Counted from the first letter of the stretch, positions 52,087 through 61,639 are shown. The stretch is DNA of 64,000 nt from Piscinibacter sp. XHJ-5 (GCF_029855045.1 NZ_CP123228.1:1116001-1180000); one strand, 5' to 3'. Program-made: numbers and translations. Notes: generated from the letters alone by a model not told the origin.

Positions 52087-54378
52087 TCAGAAGGCGACGT
52101 TGGCCGTCAGCAGCACGTTGCGAGGCTGGCCCGGAACGTAGCGCGATCCGCCGTTGTTGACCGCGGCCACGTACTGCCGGTCGAACAGGTTGTACACGTT
52201 GAGCTGCAGGTTCACATTCTTCGTCACTTCGTAGGCCAGCATCGCATCGGCGACCGTGTACGACTCGGTGCCCGGCAGGTTCGCGCTGGTGGCGTTGTTC
52301 AGGTTGCTGTTGCGCACCACCGGATCGACGTAGCGCACGCCCCCGCCCAGGGTCATCCCGAACGCCAGCTTGTAGGTCGCCCAGGAGCTGAAGGTCACCT
52401 TGGGCGAATACACGATCGCGCCCCCCTGGTTGCCGGTCGCACCGGGCACGCCGCGGACGATCTTCGGGTCCATGTAGGCGAGGCCGGCGCTGAGGTTGAA
52501 GGCCGGCGTCAGCTGGCCGACCAGGGCGAGCTCGACGCCGTCGATGCGCCGCCTGCCGACCTGGCTGAAGCTCGCCGGCGTCGCGCCGTCGGAGACCAGT
52601 TCGTTGCGGTTCTCGCTGCGATAGACGGCGGCGGTGGCAGCGAGCCTGCCGCCGAGCAGGTCCCACTTCGTGCCGACCTCCAGGTTGCTGCCTTCCTGCG
52701 GCTCCAGCGATGGGCTGGCCTGGTTGGTGGCCGAGGTGCTCAGGGCGTGGTTGGCGCCACCCGGCGGCTGGTAGGCGTTCGACACCGTGACGTAGACGCT
52801 CCCGTCGGCGGTCGGCTTGAAGACCGCGCCCAGCTTCCAGCTCAGCAGGTTGTCGGTCAGCGACAGCGGCGCGTTCTGCACCAGTGACTCGGGCAGCGTG
52901 GCGGTCGCGGCCGTGAAGGTGGCGCCGTTCGTCTCGGTGTGGAACTTCTCCCAGCGCAGGCCGGCGTTCAGCAGCCACGCATCGGACAGCTTCAGCGTGT
53001 CGAAGGCGTAGACCGCGGCGCTCAGCGTGCTGCCCTTGGCGTACGCGCCCTTGAAAGGCGGCATCAGGAACGCGTCGTCGATGTTGGGCCGGTAAAGGTT
53101 CGCCACGGCCTGTTGCAGCGACGCGGGCAGCGTGGTGTTGGTCAGCGTCTGCGCGTTGACCTGGTTCTGCCGCTCGTGGATCAGCTCGAAGCCGGTCGAC
53201 AGCGAATGCGAGACGCCGCCGGTGGCGAATTCGGTGTTGAGATTGGTCTGGTTGGTCAGGATCTCGTTGGTCTGATGCCGTGCCTGGCGGCTGCGCGCCA
53301 CGGTCCACGAGGCCGGGTCCGCGGCCGTGGCGGTGACCGCGTTGACGCCGGTCAGCACGAAATCCTGCTCCGTGTGGCCCAGCCGCGTGGTGTTGCGCAG
53401 GACGGTGCCGCGACCGAAGTCGTGCTCGATGCGTGCGGTGAACATGTGCAGCGTCACATCGTCGAAGTCGCTGCGAGAGCCGTAGTAGTTCTTCGGATCG
53501 ACGGCCGCGCCGGGCGTGTTGGCGCCGAAGTTGTAGGCCGGCAGGCCGAAGGTCGAGACGCCGCCGTCCGGGCGGTTCTTCTGGTCGATGTAGAGGTAGT
53601 TGAGGTAGGTCCTCGTCGGCGTGCCGAGACCGATGGCCAGCGAGGGCGCGAAGCCCCACCGCTTTGCCTTGACCTCGTCGCGACCCGGCACACCGAAGTC
53701 TTGTGCCATCACGTTGAGGCGGACCGCGGAGCCGGGCAGGGCGATGTCCAGCGGCCGGTTCAGGTCGACCGTGGCGCGCACGCGGCTCGCGTCGCCCAGC
53801 GCGATGCTCGCGTTGCCGAAGGCCTCGCGCGCGGCCGTCTTGGAGACCAGATTCACGTAGCCGGACGACGCGCCGCGGCCGTTGTCCGAGCCGGACGGGC
53901 CCTTCACGACCTCGACCTGCTCGATGTTGAACACGTCGCGCGAGATGTTGCCGAGGTCGCGAATGCCGTCGACGAAGATGCTGTTCGTCGTGTCGAAGCC
54001 GCGCATGAAGATCGAGTCACCGGTGGTCGTGTTGCCGTTCTCGCCGAGCTGCATCGTGATGCCCGGCGTGTTGCGCAGCGCCTCCGTCAGCGAGGTCGCG
54101 GCCTGCTGCTGGAGGATCTCCTTCTTGATGACCGTGATGGTCTGCGGCGTGTCGACCAGCGGCTGGGTGAACTTCGGCGAGGCCACCGCGTCGGCCTTGT
54201 ACGGCGTCTCGGCGGCGGCGCGCGCCTTCACCTCGGGCAGTGTGGCTTCGGCGCCGGCCGCTGCCGGCGCCGCCTGCTGCGCGAGCAGCGTCATGGGCAT
54301 GGTCAGCGCTGCCAACGCCAGTGCGGTGTGGGCGGGTTGCGGCGCAGCCGCGTGCTTGCGGCTTCGGATGTGAGCCAT
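52087..54378 (-). CDS. TonB-dependent siderophore receptor
   Basis: A 763-residue outer-membrane receptor of the PiuA/Fiu catecholate type. The signal peptide is around HTALALAALTMPMTLLAQQA. The plug domain contains LVDTPQTITVIKKEILQQQA, the RNTPGITMQLGENGNTT segment and VEVVKGPSGSDNGRG. The C-terminal barrel ends in RNVLLTANVAF with the terminal Phe used for barrel assembly. Start ATG 54378 has AGGAGATCC upstream. A Fur-like box and a TATAAT -10 lie 105-125 bases upstream. Confidence 0.93.
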   Translation of the reverse strand: MAHIRSRKHAAAPQPAHTALALAALTMPMTLLAQQAAPAAAGAEATLPEVKARAAAETPYKADAVASPKFTQPLVDTPQTITVIKKEILQQQAATSLTEALRNTPGITMQLGENGNTTTGDSIFMRGFDTTNSIFVDGIRDLGNISRDVFNIEQVEVVKGPSGSDNGRGASSGYVNLVSKTAAREAFGNASIALGDASRVRATVDLNRPLDIALPGSAVRLNVMAQDFGVPGRDEVKAKRWGFAPSLAIGLGTPTRTYLNYLYIDQKNRPDGGVSTFGLPAYNFGANTPGAAVDPKNYYGSRSDFDDVTLHMFTARIEHDFGRGTVLRNTTRLGHTEQDFVLTGVNAVTATAADPASWTVARSRQARHQTNEILTNQTNLNTEFATGGVSHSLSTGFELIHERQNQVNAQTLTNTTLPASLQQAVANLYRPNIDDAFLMPPFKGAYAKGSTLSAAVYAFDTLKLSDAWLLNAGLRWEKFHTETNGATFTAATATLPESLVQNAPLSLTDNLLSWKLGAVFKPTADGSVYVTVSNAYQPPGGANHALSTSATNQASPSLEPQEGSNLEVGTKWDLLGGRLAATAAVYRSENRNELVSDGATPASFSQVGRRRIDGVELALVGQLTPAFNLSAGLAYMDPKIVRGVPGATGNQGGAIVYSPKVTFSSWATYKLAFGMTLGGGVRYVDPVVRNSNLNNATSANLPGTESYTVADAMLAYEVTKNVNLQLNVYNLFDRQYVAAVNNGGSRYVPGQPRNVLLTANVAF

Positions 54379-54480
54379 TCGAACGGATCTCCTGCTGGGT
54401 GGACAGACGTCGTGCTGGCTGGCGTCGTCTGCCGGCGTCGAGACGACGCGGAGATCCTGCTGGCTGGGCAAAGTTACGGA

Positions 54481-54504
54481 ATTATAATGAGATCGATTCG
54501 CGTT
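54481..54504 (-). promoter_or_regulatory. Fur-box-like sequence and -10 element of the receptor gene
   Basis: On the minus strand AACGCGAATCGATCTCATT (54504-54486) matches 14 of 19 positions of AATGAGAATTATTCTCATT. It abuts TATAAT (54486-54481), a perfect -10. A bound Fur dimer would block the promoter, giving iron-repressed expression of the receptor and PiuC. Confidence 0.6.
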
Positions 54505-54567
54505 TGTAATGTGCATCGAGGCGGCAGGTCAAGCCACCCCCGCCGAAGCCGTACGTTATTGTCATGG

Positions 54568-54583
54568 CTGTGCTTGCATACAG
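54568..54583 (+). promoter_or_regulatory. LexA (SOS) box
   Basis: CTGTGCTTGCATACAG fits the LexA consensus CTGT-N8-ACAG exactly at the conserved arms. It overlaps the -35 of the promoter that drives the following small ORFs, the usual geometry for LexA repression. Confidence 0.65.
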
Positions 54584-54602
54584 TGCTGGTTGGGCATACA
54601 GT
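54574..54602 (+). promoter_or_regulatory. Sigma70-like promoter of the small-ORF pair
   Basis: TTGCAT (54574-54579) and TACAGT (54597-54602) are 17 bases apart, 24 bases before the ATG at 54627. The 9-mer GCATACAGT occurs twice (54576 and 54594), covering both the -35 edge and the -10. Confidence 0.6.
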
Positions 54603-54626
54603 CAATCCTCCTCAAGGAGGTTCGAC

Positions 54627-54710
54627 ATGCAGTCCATGTTCCGCCAGCTGTACCGTCCCAAGCCGGATCGCGCGCCGGGATGGCTGCGCCGCATCTGGAC
54701 CTGGCTCTGA
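54627..54710 (+). CDS. Small ORF, 27 aa, basic and Trp-rich (SOS-box controlled)
   Basis: A 27-codon ORF with an excellent ribosome site (AAGGAGG 6 bases before the ATG). It begins MQSMFRQLYRPKPD and ends WLRRIWTWL, a basic amphipathic sequence with three Trp in the last ten residues, resembling a membrane-active small protein or toxin-like peptide. The promoter and LexA box lie immediately upstream, supporting expression during DNA damage. Too short for recognised homology. Confidence 0.55.
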   Translation: MQSMFRQLYRPKPDRAPGWLRRIWTWL

Positions 54711-54772
54711 GCATCCTTTCTGCCCCATCCCCGTAGAGCCGCCGGCGGCGCGCTCCGCGGACCGAGCTCGCC

Positions 54773-54991
54773 GTGAACGCACCGCTTCTTCCCGAAATCC
54801 TCGCCCGAGAAGGCGACAGTCCCCAGGCCGATCTGCCCCTCGCCGCCGAGGGCGTGCTGCGCTACGTCTGGGAAGGCAAGTTCGGCCCGATGCTCATCGA
54901 GGTCCGCGGCGGCTGCGCTTACGTGAACGGGCAGGTCGTGGAGCCCGCGGCCCCGGCCCCCGCACCCGCACCCGAGAACCCTCGCGGATGA
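54773..54991 (+). CDS. Hypothetical protein, 72 aa
   Basis: A 72-residue ORF starting at GTG 54773, 62 bases after the 27-codon ORF and probably on the same transcript. The core (GVLRYVWEGKFGPMLIEVRGG, YVNGQVVEP) looks like a small beta-fold, followed by an Ala/Pro tail of about 15 residues. The function is unknown; LexA control is inferred from position. It lies 258 bases before the mraZ start. Confidence 0.5.
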   Translation: MNAPLLPEILAREGDSPQADLPLAAEGVLRYVWEGKFGPMLIEVRGGCAYVNGQVVEPAAPAPAPAPENPRG

Positions 54992-55179
54992 GACTTCTCT
55001 GCGTGCTGCCCGCCCCCGGCTTGGGGGAGTGGGCAGCAAGCGCCGCGGCGGCCGAAGCTCACCCAACACTTTCAGTGCGCCTCGCAAGTCCTTATTTTTG
55101 AAACGATTTTTGCACCCTGTGATTCGTGAGAAAGCACCGCTAAGTGCTTGATTCCATTGATTTTTCTTTACAGATTTCG

Positions 55180-55209
55180 TTGACCCGCCATCGTCCCATG
55201 CGATACAGT
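55180..55209 (+). promoter_or_regulatory. Promoter of the dcw cluster (Pmra)
   Basis: TTGACC (55180-55185) and TACAGT (55204-55209) are spaced by 18 bases and lie 41-70 bases before the mraZ start at 55250, a good sigma70 match for the main promoter of the division and wall operon. Confidence 0.65.
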
Positions 55210-55217
55210 GCATGGAA

Positions 55218-55242
55218 GTGCACTTTTGTGGGAATTCGTGGC
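55218..55242 (+). promoter_or_regulatory. MraZ-type operator repeats
   Basis: GTGCA (55218), GTGGG (55228) and GTGGC (55238) recur with a period of exactly 10 bases just downstream of the promoter. MraZ binds TGGGN-type repeats separated by 5 bases and represses its own operon. The first and third copies are degenerate. Confidence 0.55.
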
Positions 55243-55249
55243 AAACATC

Positions 55250-55678
55250 GTGTTTCAGGGGCCTGCGGCCTTGACGCTGGACGGCAAGGGGCGAATCGCC
55301 ATGCCGTCGCGTCACCGCGAGGTGCTGGCCGCGATGGGCGTCAACCAGCTCACCGTCACCAAGCATCCCGAGGGCTCATTGATGATCTTTCCGCGCCCGG
55401 CGTGGGAGGTCTTCCGTGAAAAGGTCGCTGCGCTGCCGATGTCGGCCAGCGGCTGGAAACGCATCTTCCTGGGCAATGCGATGGACGTGGAGATCGACGC
55501 GTCGTCGCGGGTGCTCATCGCCCCCGAACTGCGCGCGGCCGCCGGCCTGACCCGCGACGTGATGCTGCTCGGCATGGGCAGCCACTTCGAGCTGTGGGAT
55601 GCCGCGCGCTACGCCGAACACGAGGCCAAGGTCATGGAGCAACCCATGCCCGAGGCGCTGCAAGATTTCAGCTTCTGA
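55250..55678 (+). CDS. mraZ: Transcriptional regulator MraZ
   Basis: A 142-residue protein, exactly the usual family length. It contains two SpoVT-AbrB-like halves ([20 protein letters not shown] and [16 protein letters not shown]). MraZ represses the dcw operon. The GTG at 55250 gives the canonical start (VFQGPAAL); a GTG at 55238 is also in frame. The downstream gene rsmH begins 13 bases after the stop. Confidence 0.94.
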   Translation: MFQGPAALTLDGKGRIAMPSRHREVLAAMGVNQLTVTKHPEGSLMIFPRPAWEVFREKVAALPMSASGWKRIFLGNAMDVEIDASSRVLIAPELRAAAGLTRDVMLLGMGSHFELWDAARYAEHEAKVMEQPMPEALQDFSF

Positions 55679-55691
55679 GCGGGACCGTCCC

Positions 55692-56645
55692 GTGAGCAGC
55701 AGCACCCCGGCCGACTTCTCCCACACCACTGTCTTGCTGCGCGAGGCGGTGGACGCGCTCGTCACCGACACCGACGGCATCTACGTCGACGGGACCTACG
55801 GCCGCGGCGGGCATTCGAGGCTGCTCTTGTCCCGGCTGGGACAGAAAGGCAGGTTGATCGCCGTCGACCGCGATCCACAGGCCATTGCCGCCGCGACCTC
55901 AGGAGCAACGCGGGTCACGGACCCGCGTTTTTCCATCCATCACACGAGCTTCGGGCAGCTCGTTCCCACGCTGGCCGCGGCCGGCGTGATGCAGGTGAAC
56001 GGCCTGCTGCTCGACCTCGGCGTGTCGTCTCCGCAGATCGACGACCCGGCGCGCGGCTTCAGCTTCCGCTTCGACGGGCCGCTGGACATGCGAATGGACA
56101 CCACCCGTGGCGAGAGCGCCGCGGAGTTTCTGGCCCGCGCAGACGTGCGCCACATTGCGGAGGTGATACGCGACTATGGGGAAGAACGGTTTGCTATACA
56201 GGTTGCAAAGGCGCTTGTTGCTCGGCGCGAGAGCGGGAACCCTGTTCGAACCACGCGGGAGCTTTCCGACGTCGTGGCTCGTGCGGTCAAAACCCGCGAA
56301 CCGGGCCAGGATCCTGCAACGCGCACATTTCAGGCACTTCGGATTTTTGTCAACGCCGAGCTTGAGGAGCTCGAACAGGGCCTGAACGCTGCGCTCCAAT
56401 TGCTGATGCCGGGCGGCCGCCTGGTGGTGATCAGTTTCCACTCGCTCGAAGACCGCATCGTGAAGACCTTCATCGCCCGCGAAAGCAAGAGCGAGGTCGA
56501 CCGGCGCGCGCCGTTCGCCGAGCCGCGGCCGACGCGGCTGAAGGCGCTGGGCCGCGTGAAGCCCGGCGAAGCGGAAGTGCAGCGCAACCCGCGTGCACGC
56601 TCCGCCGTCATGCGTGTCGCCGAGCGCACGGGAGTGCCGGCATGA
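55692..56645 (+). CDS. rsmH: 16S rRNA (cytosine1402-N4)-methyltransferase
   Basis: A 317-residue SAM-dependent methyltransferase (MraW). Motifs: [15 protein letters not shown] (SAM loop), [34 protein letters not shown] and [14 protein letters not shown]. It methylates C1402 in the 30S decoding centre. The start is GTG 55692. It overlaps ftsL by ATGA. Confidence 0.96.
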   Translation: MSSSTPADFSHTTVLLREAVDALVTDTDGIYVDGTYGRGGHSRLLLSRLGQKGRLIAVDRDPQAIAAATSGATRVTDPRFSIHHTSFGQLVPTLAAAGVMQVNGLLLDLGVSSPQIDDPARGFSFRFDGPLDMRMDTTRGESAAEFLARADVRHIAEVIRDYGEERFAIQVAKALVARRESGNPVRTTRELSDVVARAVKTREPGQDPATRTFQALRIFVNAELEELEQGLNAALQLLMPGGRLVVISFHSLEDRIVKTFIARESKSEVDRRAPFAEPRPTRLKALGRVKPGEAEVQRNPRARSAVMRVAERTGVPA

Positions 56646-56929
56646 CCCGCGTCAACGTCGTCCTGCTGATCATGCTGCTCGCGAGCGGCTTGTACCTCGT
56701 GCGCGTCTCGTACGACGCGCGGCGCCTGTTCACCGAGCTCGACCGCGCGCAAGGCGAGCAGCGACACCTCGACACCGAGTTCGAGCGGCTGAAGGCGGAA
56801 AGGCAATCGCAGGCGACGCCGCTGCGCGTGGAAAAGACGGCGCGCGAGAAGCTGAAGATGCGCACCGCCTCGCCGGCGATCACCCAGTACGTCACTTATT
56901 CGAAGGCTGCATCCGGAGCGGCGCAATGA
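56642..56929 (+). CDS. ftsL: Cell division protein FtsL
   Basis: A 95-residue single-pass protein: cytoplasmic MTRVN, one helix ([19 protein letters not shown]) and a periplasmic coiled coil ([19 protein letters not shown]). It forms the FtsQLB/FtsWI activation complex at the septum. ATG overlaps the rsmH stop and the stop overlaps ftsI. Confidence 0.92.
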   Translation: MTRVNVVLLIMLLASGLYLVRVSYDARRLFTELDRAQGEQRHLDTEFERLKAERQSQATPLRVEKTAREKLKMRTASPAITQYVTYSKAASGAAQ

Positions 56930-58716
56930 ACTGGCTCGACGGCATGGTCAAGAAGAAGCCTCCGCCCGGGGGCTCCAGCGTTCGCAGCGTCAACTACGCC
57001 AGCAGCCCGCTGCTCGCGTCCAAGACGCCGCCCTGGCGCTCGAAGCTGCTGGTGGCGATGGTCGGCCTGGGCTTCGCCGTGCTGATCGGCCGCGCCGCCT
57101 ACGTGCAGATCGTCGGCCAGTCGTTCTTCCTCAAGCAGGGCGAGATCCGCTACGCGCGCACGCTGGAGCTGCCGGCCAGCCGCGGCCGCATCATCGACCG
57201 CAACGGATTGATCCTGGCGGCGAGCATCCCGTCGCCGTCGCTGTGGGCGATCCCGAAGGACTTCGACGGCGACAGGCCACAGCGCGCGCGGCTCGCGCGC
57301 CTGCTCGGCATGACGGTCAAGGAGCTGGAAGCCAAGCTCGCCGACAGCCCCAATTTCGTCTGGCTGCGCCGCCAGGTCGACGAGCAGCTCGCGAAGGACG
57401 TCCTGTCGATGGGCCTGAAGGGCGTGCACCAGGTGCGCGAGTACAAACGCCGGTACCCCGAGGGCGAGGCCGCGGCGCATGTCGTGGGCTTCACCAACGT
57501 CGAGGACAAGGGCCAGGAGGGCATCGAGCTCGCGTTCCAGCAGGACCTGTCCGGGCGAGACGGCACGCGCCGCGTCATCAAGGACCGGCTGGGTCGCATC
57601 GTCGAGGACATCGGCGAGAGCGTGCAGCCGGTCGACGGCCGGGACATCGAGCTGTCGATCGATTCGAAGGTGCAGTTCTTCGCCTACCAGCGCATTCGCG
57701 ACGCGGTGGCGGAGCACAAGGCGCAGGCCGGCAGCGTGGTGGTGCTGGACGCGCAGACCGGCGAGGTGCTGGCGCTGGCCAACTACCCGAGCTTCACGCC
57801 GGCCGATCGCCGCAACCTCACCGGCGGACAGCTGCGCAACCGCGCCCTGACCGACACCTTCGAGCCCGGCTCGACGATGAAGCCCTTCATTGCGGCCTGG
57901 GCGATGGAGACCGGCCGTGTCACGCCCAACACCGTCATCCAGACGGCGCCGGGATCGATCAACATCACTGGCTCGACGATCCGCGACGCCCATCCGCACG
58001 GCGCACTGACGGTGGCCGAGGTGATCCAGAAGTCGAGCAACGTCGGCACCGTCAAGATGGCGATGCAGATGCAGCCGCGCGAGATGTGGGAGCTGTTCAC
58101 GCAGGTCGGCTTCGGACAGAAGCCGCAGCTCGCCTTCCCTGGCGCGGTCACCGGCCGGCTGCGCCCGTACAAGACCTGGCGCCCGATCGAGCAGGCCACG
58201 ATGAGCTACGGCTACGGCCTGTCGACCTCGTTGTTCCAGCTGGCGCGCGCCTACACCGTGTTCGCTCGCGACGGCGAGCTCATCGGCGCTTCGCTCGTGA
58301 AGAACCCGCAACCGACCGGCGGCATGCGCGTGCTCTCGCCGAAGACCGCGCAGGCAGTGCGCGAGATGCTGTTTCTCGCCACCAGCGCCGGGGGCACCGC
58401 ACCCAAGGCGCAGGCGATGGGCTATTCGGTGGGCGGCAAGACCGGCACCGCCTACAAGCAGGAAGGCAAGGGCTACGCCGACAAGAAGTACCGCTCGTGG
58501 TTCGTCGGCATGGCGCCCATCCACAAGCCGCGCATCGTGGTCGCGGTGATGGTCGACGAACCCAGCGCCGGCAAGTACTACGGCGGCGACGTCGCCGCGC
58601 CGGTGTTCAGCGAGGTCGTGCAGCAGACGCTGCGCACGCTCGGCGTGCCGCCCGACGTCGACGTGCGGCCGCAGATCGTCGCGCACAGCATCCCGGCCGA
58701 GGAGGAGAGCTTCTGA
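56926..58716 (+). CDS. ftsI: Peptidoglycan D,D-transpeptidase FtsI (PBP3)
   Basis: A 596-residue class B penicillin-binding protein. One anchor helix (LLVAMVGLGFAVLIGRAAYV), a pedestal domain with SRGRIIDRNG, and the transpeptidase domain with the three motifs S316-TMK, S370-S-N372 and K505-TGT. It cross-links septal peptidoglycan. Start ATG overlaps ftsL; stop overlaps murE by one base. Confidence 0.96.
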   Translation: MNWLDGMVKKKPPPGGSSVRSVNYASSPLLASKTPPWRSKLLVAMVGLGFAVLIGRAAYVQIVGQSFFLKQGEIRYARTLELPASRGRIIDRNGLILAASIPSPSLWAIPKDFDGDRPQRARLARLLGMTVKELEAKLADSPNFVWLRRQVDEQLAKDVLSMGLKGVHQVREYKRRYPEGEAAAHVVGFTNVEDKGQEGIELAFQQDLSGRDGTRRVIKDRLGRIVEDIGESVQPVDGRDIELSIDSKVQFFAYQRIRDAVAEHKAQAGSVVVLDAQTGEVLALANYPSFTPADRRNLTGGQLRNRALTDTFEPGSTMKPFIAAWAMETGRVTPNTVIQTAPGSINITGSTIRDAHPHGALTVAEVIQKSSNVGTVKMAMQMQPREMWELFTQVGFGQKPQLAFPGAVTGRLRPYKTWRPIEQATMSYGYGLSTSLFQLARAYTVFARDGELIGASLVKNPQPTGGMRVLSPKTAQAVREMLFLATSAGGTAPKAQAMGYSVGGKTGTAYKQEGKGYADKKYRSWFVGMAPIHKPRIVVAVMVDEPSAGKYYGGDVAAPVFSEVVQQTLRTLGVPPDVDVRPQIVAHSIPAEEESF

Positions 58717-60257
58717 TGCTGCAGCTCCACTCGGTGCCGGACGCCCTGGCCTGGCTGGCCAGCCGGCGTGTCGTCTCGCTGACCACCGACAGCCGCGACG
58801 TGATGCCGGGCGGCGCCTTCGTCGCCTGGCCGGGCGCGACGCGCGACGGCCGCCAGTTCGTCGGCGCCGCGCTGGCCGCGGGCGCGGTCGCCTGCATCGT
58901 CGAGGCCGAGGGCGCGCAAGCGTTCGGCTTCGACGGCGACGACCGCATCGCGACGATGAAGGGCCTGAAGGCCACCACCGGCTCGCTGGCCAGCGGCTTT
59001 CTCGGCCATCCGAGCGCGCATCTCGACGTGATCGCGACCACCGGCACCAACGGCAAGACGTCGACGGCGTGGTGGACCGCCCAGGCCCTCACCGCGCTGG
59101 GGCGCCGCAGCGGCGTGGTCGGCACGCTGGGCATCGGAGAGCCGCCGGCGCACGACGACCCCGGAACCATCGAATCGACCGGGCTCACCACACCCGATCC
59201 GGTCACCCTGCACGCGGCCTTCAAGGGCTTCCTGGAGGCCGGATTCGCTGCCTGCGCCATCGAGGCTTCGTCCATCGGCATCGTCGAGCAGCGGCTGGCC
59301 GGCACGCACATCGCGGTCGCGATGTTCACCAACTTCACGCAGGACCACCTCGACTACCACGGCTCGATGGAGGCGTACTGGCAGGCCAAGGCGCAGCTGT
59401 TCGCCTGGCCCGGCCTGCGCCACGCGGTGATCAACGTCGACGACCCGATGGGCGAGGCGCTGGCGCGCCGCATGCAGGGCGGGCCGGTCGACGTGTGGAC
59501 CTACTCGGCGCGCCGCGACGCGCGGCTCTACGCGCACCGCATCCAGTACATCGACGGCGGCCTGGCCTTCGACATCTACGAAGGCGAAGCGCAGGCCGTC
59601 GTGCGCAGCAGGCTGATCGGCGACTACAACGTCTCGAATCTGCTTGCCGTCATCGGCGCACTGCGCACGCTCGGGATCGCGCTGGCCGATGCGGCCCAGG
59701 CCTGCACGCTGCTCACGCCGGTGCCCGGGCGGATGCAGCGAGTCATCGCCGCCATCGAGTACGACGACGAGGCGCCGCGCTCCGGCGACCTGCCCGAGGT
59801 GGTGGTGGACTATGCCCACACGCCGGATGCGCTCGAGAAGGCGCTGCTCGCGCTGCAGCCGCTGGCGCGCGCACGACACGGCGAGCTCTGGTGCGTGTTC
59901 GGCTGCGGCGGCAACCGTGACGCCACCAAGCGACCGCTGATGGGCGCGCTGGCGCAGCAGCTCGCGCAGCGGGTCGTCGTCACGAGCGACAACCCGCGGC
60001 ACGAGCGGCCCCGGGACATCCTGGACCAGATCGTCGCCGGCATGACCGGGACGCCCACGCCGATGGTCATCGAGGACCGCCGCGCGGCCATCGGCCAGGC
60101 GATCCGGCTCGCCGACGCGAGCGATGTGGTGCTGATCGCCGGCAAGGGCCACGAGGACTATCAGGAAGTCGCGGGCGTGCGGCATCCCTTCTCCGACGTC
60201 GTCGAGGCGCGCGAGGTGCTGGCCGGCAAGATGGGCGTGCAAAGGATGCGGCCATGA
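58716..60257 (+). CDS. murE: UDP-MurNAc-L-Ala-D-Glu:meso-DAP ligase
   Basis: A 513-residue Mur ligase. ATP loop TTGTNGKTS at 108-116, the carboxylated-lysine region AYWQAKAQLF, NFTQDHLDYHG, and the DNPRHE motif that specifies meso-diaminopimelate. ATG at 58716 overlaps the ftsI stop (TGATG), and the stop overlaps murF (ATGA). It adds meso-DAP to the wall precursor in the cytoplasm. Confidence 0.95.
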   Translation: MLQLHSVPDALAWLASRRVVSLTTDSRDVMPGGAFVAWPGATRDGRQFVGAALAAGAVACIVEAEGAQAFGFDGDDRIATMKGLKATTGSLASGFLGHPSAHLDVIATTGTNGKTSTAWWTAQALTALGRRSGVVGTLGIGEPPAHDDPGTIESTGLTTPDPVTLHAAFKGFLEAGFAACAIEASSIGIVEQRLAGTHIAVAMFTNFTQDHLDYHGSMEAYWQAKAQLFAWPGLRHAVINVDDPMGEALARRMQGGPVDVWTYSARRDARLYAHRIQYIDGGLAFDIYEGEAQAVVRSRLIGDYNVSNLLAVIGALRTLGIALADAAQACTLLTPVPGRMQRVIAAIEYDDEAPRSGDLPEVVVDYAHTPDALEKALLALQPLARARHGELWCVFGCGGNRDATKRPLMGALAQQLAQRVVVTSDNPRHERPRDILDQIVAGMTGTPTPMVIEDRRAAIGQAIRLADASDVVLIAGKGHEDYQEVAGVRHPFSDVVEAREVLAGKMGVQRMRP

Positions 60258-61639
60258 TGAGCCTGCGCCAGGCCCATGCGCTGCTGCCGTCGTCGGCGCT
60301 GGTCGGCGATGCCGACGTGCAGATCCGCCGCGTGCACAGCGACACGCGCAGCCTGCAGCCAGGCGATCTGTTCGTCGCGCTGAAGGGCGAGCGCTTCGAC
60401 GCGCACGACTTTCTCGCCCAGGCGAAGGAGGCTGGCGCGGTGGCGGCGCTCGCCGAGCGCGGCCTGGCCGAGACCGGCCTGCCGGGACTGCAGGTGGCCG
60501 ACACCAAGGCCGCGCTCGGCGCGCTGGCGTCGGCGTGGCGGCGACGCTGCCATCTCCCGCTGATCGCGGTGACCGGCAGCAACGGCAAGACCACGGTCAC
60601 GCAGATGATCGCCTCCATCCTGCGGGCCTGGCTCGAGGATGCCGCCTTCTCGACCCAGGGCAATCTCAACAACGACATCGGCGTGCCGCTCACCTTGCTG
60701 CGGCTGCGCCAGGACGACGAAGCCTGGCATCGCGCCGGCGTCGTCGAGCTCGGCATGAACCATGTCGGCGAGATCGCGCAGCTCGCGGCCATTGCCGGGC
60801 CCACCGTCGCGCTCGTCAACAACGCCCAGCGGGAGCACCAGGAATTCATGACGAGCGTCGAAGCGGTGGCGCGCGAGAACGGCGCGGTGATCGAGGCGCT
60901 GCCGCCGCTGGGCATCGCCGTGTTCCCGGCCGACGACGCCTACACGCCGCTGTGGCGCCAGCTGGCCGGCGCGCGGCCGGTGCTGACTTTCGCACTGCGC
61001 GGCGCGGCCGACATCACCGCCGAGGCGGCCTGGGCCGGCGATCGCTGGTCGCTGATGCTGCATACGCCCGCAGGCGCGGCATCGGCGAGCCTGCGCGTGG
61101 CCGGGCAGCACAACGTGAAGAACGCACTCGCGGCGGCGGCCTGCGCGCTGGCCGCGGGCTGCCCGCTCGAGGCCGTCACGCGCGGGCTCGAGGACTTCGC
61201 GCCGGTGAAGGGCCGCTCGCAAGTGAAGACCTTCCGCCGCGAAGGTCGGGACGTGACCCTGATCGACGACACCTACAACGCCAATCCCGATTCGGTGCGC
61301 GCGGCGATCGACGTGCTGGCCGAGCTGCCCGGACCCCGCTGGCTGGTGCTGGGCGACATGGGCGAGGTGGGCGCGCAGGGCCCGGCCTTCCATCGCGAGG
61401 TCGGCGCGTATGCGGCCGAGCGCGGCATCGACCAGCTCTGGACCGCCGGCGCCTTGAGCACGCACGCGAGCGCGGCTTTCCACGGCGCGCGCCACTTCGA
61501 CGACGTGTCCACCTTGATCGCCGCGCTGAGCATGGCGCCCGCGGCCGCTTCGGTCGTCGTCAAGGGATCGCGCTTCATGAAGATGGAACAGGTGGTGGCG
61601 GCGCTGACGCAGCCGCAGGGAGCGACGGATGCTGCTTAG
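60254..61639 (+). CDS. murF: UDP-MurNAc-tripeptide:D-Ala-D-Ala ligase
   Basis: A 461-residue Mur ligase. The N-terminal domain ([19 protein letters not shown]), the ATP loop [13 protein letters not shown] near 108-120, [14 protein letters not shown] and the [12 protein letters not shown] motif identify MurF. It adds D-Ala-D-Ala to complete the pentapeptide. It overlaps murE by 4 and mraY by 11 bases. Confidence 0.95.
   Translation: MMSLRQAHALLPSSALVGDADVQIRRVHSDTRSLQPGDLFVALKGERFDAHDFLAQAKEAGAVAALAERGLAETGLPGLQVADTKAALGALASAWRRRCHLPLIAVTGSNGKTTVTQMIASILRAWLEDAAFSTQGNLNNDIGVPLTLLRLRQDDEAWHRAGVVELGMNHVGEIAQLAAIAGPTVALVNNAQREHQEFMTSVEAVARENGAVIEALPPLGIAVFPADDAYTPLWRQLAGARPVLTFALRGAADITAEAAWAGDRWSLMLHTPAGAASASLRVAGQHNVKNALAAAACALAAGCPLEAVTRGLEDFAPVKGRSQVKTFRREGRDVTLIDDTYNANPDSVRAAIDVLAELPGPRWLVLGDMGEVGAQGPAFHREVGAYAAERGIDQLWTAGALSTHASAAFHGARHFDDVSTLIAALSMAPAAASVVVKGSRFMKMEQVVAALTQPQGATDAA

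Noticed and set aside
54379..54567. A gene between the siderophore receptor and the small ORFs
   Set aside because: Only short frames are present, and the stretch holds the receptor promoter, Fur-like box and leader.
55559..55600. A sequence of mraZ-rsmH junction as a possible promoter for rsmH
   Set aside because: No convincing -35/-10 pair; tight spacing suggests rsmH is read from the mra promoter.
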